6,822 bases of DNA from assembly GCA_903918595.1 (NCBI GenBank), contig CAIXFB010000331.1:1-6822 (forward strand), read 5' to 3'. The DNA comes from an uncultured Actinomycetes bacterium. Its GTDB lineage: Bacteria > Actinomycetota > Actinomycetes > S36-B12. A program made the position numbers and the translations under genes. The notes below the pieces were generated by a model that made no database searches, had not been told where the DNA came from, and saw only the letters and a program-made list of their open reading frames with translations. Numbering within the stretch: the first letter of the stretch is position 1; the number at the start of each line of letters is the position of its first letter. Of the stretch, positions 6,611 to 6,822 are shown piece by piece.

Positions 6611-6611
6611 T

Positions 6612-6822
6612 TTACGGCGAGGGGAGGACAACAACTTTGTCCCCCACTTTCGACCATTCGTAGAGCTGCTCAGCCGCATCTGGTGCCATTCGCACGCATC
6701 CACCCGTTGCAACTGGTAGACCCAATTGATCGGTGGAATGCATCGGCTTTCCGTCGTAGTACCGCGGAATGCTATGAAAACCGATCGCAGTTTTTCCGTC
6801 GTTGCCGAATGCGAATCTGACC
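6612..6822 (-). CDS. L,D-transpeptidase (YkuD domain), C-terminal fragment (5' end outside window)
   Basis: The last 69 codons of a gene read leftward from the right edge, ending in TAA at 6612-6614. The fragment contains the catalytic end of a YkuD domain. GFHSIP (14-19) matches the conserved His-Ser pair, and ATGGCVRMAPDAAEQLYEW (38-56) carries the nucleophile Cys42 in the GCVRM motif. The protein then ends in a short strand, DKVVVLP. L,D-transpeptidases make 3-3 peptidoglycan cross-links or attach proteins to peptidoglycan, outside the membrane. The residue two before the cysteine is Gly rather than the His of the common SHGC form; other family members also vary here. The end lies very close to the motif, so there is no C-terminal extension of the mycobacterial Ldt type. 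Which L,D-transpeptidase subfamily, and whether there is a lipobox or signal peptide, cannot be seen. Confidence 0.93.
   Translation of the reverse strand, partial: VRFAFGNDGKTAIGFHSIPRYYDGKPMHSTDQLGLPVATGGCVRMAPDAAEQLYEWSKVGDKVVVLPSP

Larger units (their letters stand above)
6382..6611. other. 230-base non-coding region between the L,D-transpeptidase and Rv3235-family genes
   Basis: No convincing reading frame lies here; the short frames that cross it have no family resemblance. The half nearer the Rv3235-family gene contains an imperfect direct repeat and a short inverted repeat. The half nearer the L,D-transpeptidase contains a nested set of inverted repeats (both listed separately). It should carry the promoter of the Rv3235-family gene unless that gene is read through from the transpeptidase gene. 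I could not find a convincing -35/-10 pair on the minus strand. Confidence 0.6.

Overview
The window looks like chromosomal core sequence from a moderately GC-rich member of the Actinomycetes. The evidence is gene content and order: the 3' end of mtrB, lpqB, a ComF-type phosphoribosyltransferase gene, secA (the SecA1 type), an Rv3235-family gene and an L,D-transpeptidase gene. The mtrB-lpqB-comF-(hpf)-secA neighbourhood is characteristic of this class. MtrB, LpqB and Rv3235-family proteins are not expected outside Actinobacteria. The genus cannot be told from this sequence.

Layout: bases 1-435 (+) hold the ATP-binding end of MtrB. lpqB (428-2185, +) overlaps its stop codon, so the two are almost certainly co-transcribed and translationally coupled. 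comF (2182-2853, -) runs towards lpqB, with the stop codons interlocked. A 175-base divergent gap separates comF from secA (3029-5827, +). secA runs into the Rv3235-family gene (5824-6381, -), again with interlocked stops. A 230-base non-coding stretch (6382-6611) with inverted and direct repeats lies between that gene and the C-terminal 69 codons of an L,D-transpeptidase gene (6612-6822, -), which leaves the window on the right.

The genes group around the cell envelope. MtrB and LpqB are the sensor and accessory lipoprotein of the MtrAB system, which adjusts cell-wall and division genes. SecA drives Sec-dependent export, including export of LpqB itself. The L,D-transpeptidase cross-links peptidoglycan or attaches proteins to it. 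The roles of ComF and the Rv3235-family protein in these organisms are not well established.

I see no mobile element, CRISPR array, tRNA, rRNA or defence system. The genes are ordinary; the points worth a second look are architectural. comF is inverted and hpf is missing relative to the usual order. Both convergent gene pairs share the same four-base stop overlap. SecA carries an EF-hand-like acidic loop near its C terminus instead of a zinc-binding tail. The 6382-6611 gap has nested inverted repeats starting one base after the L,D-transpeptidase stop codon.
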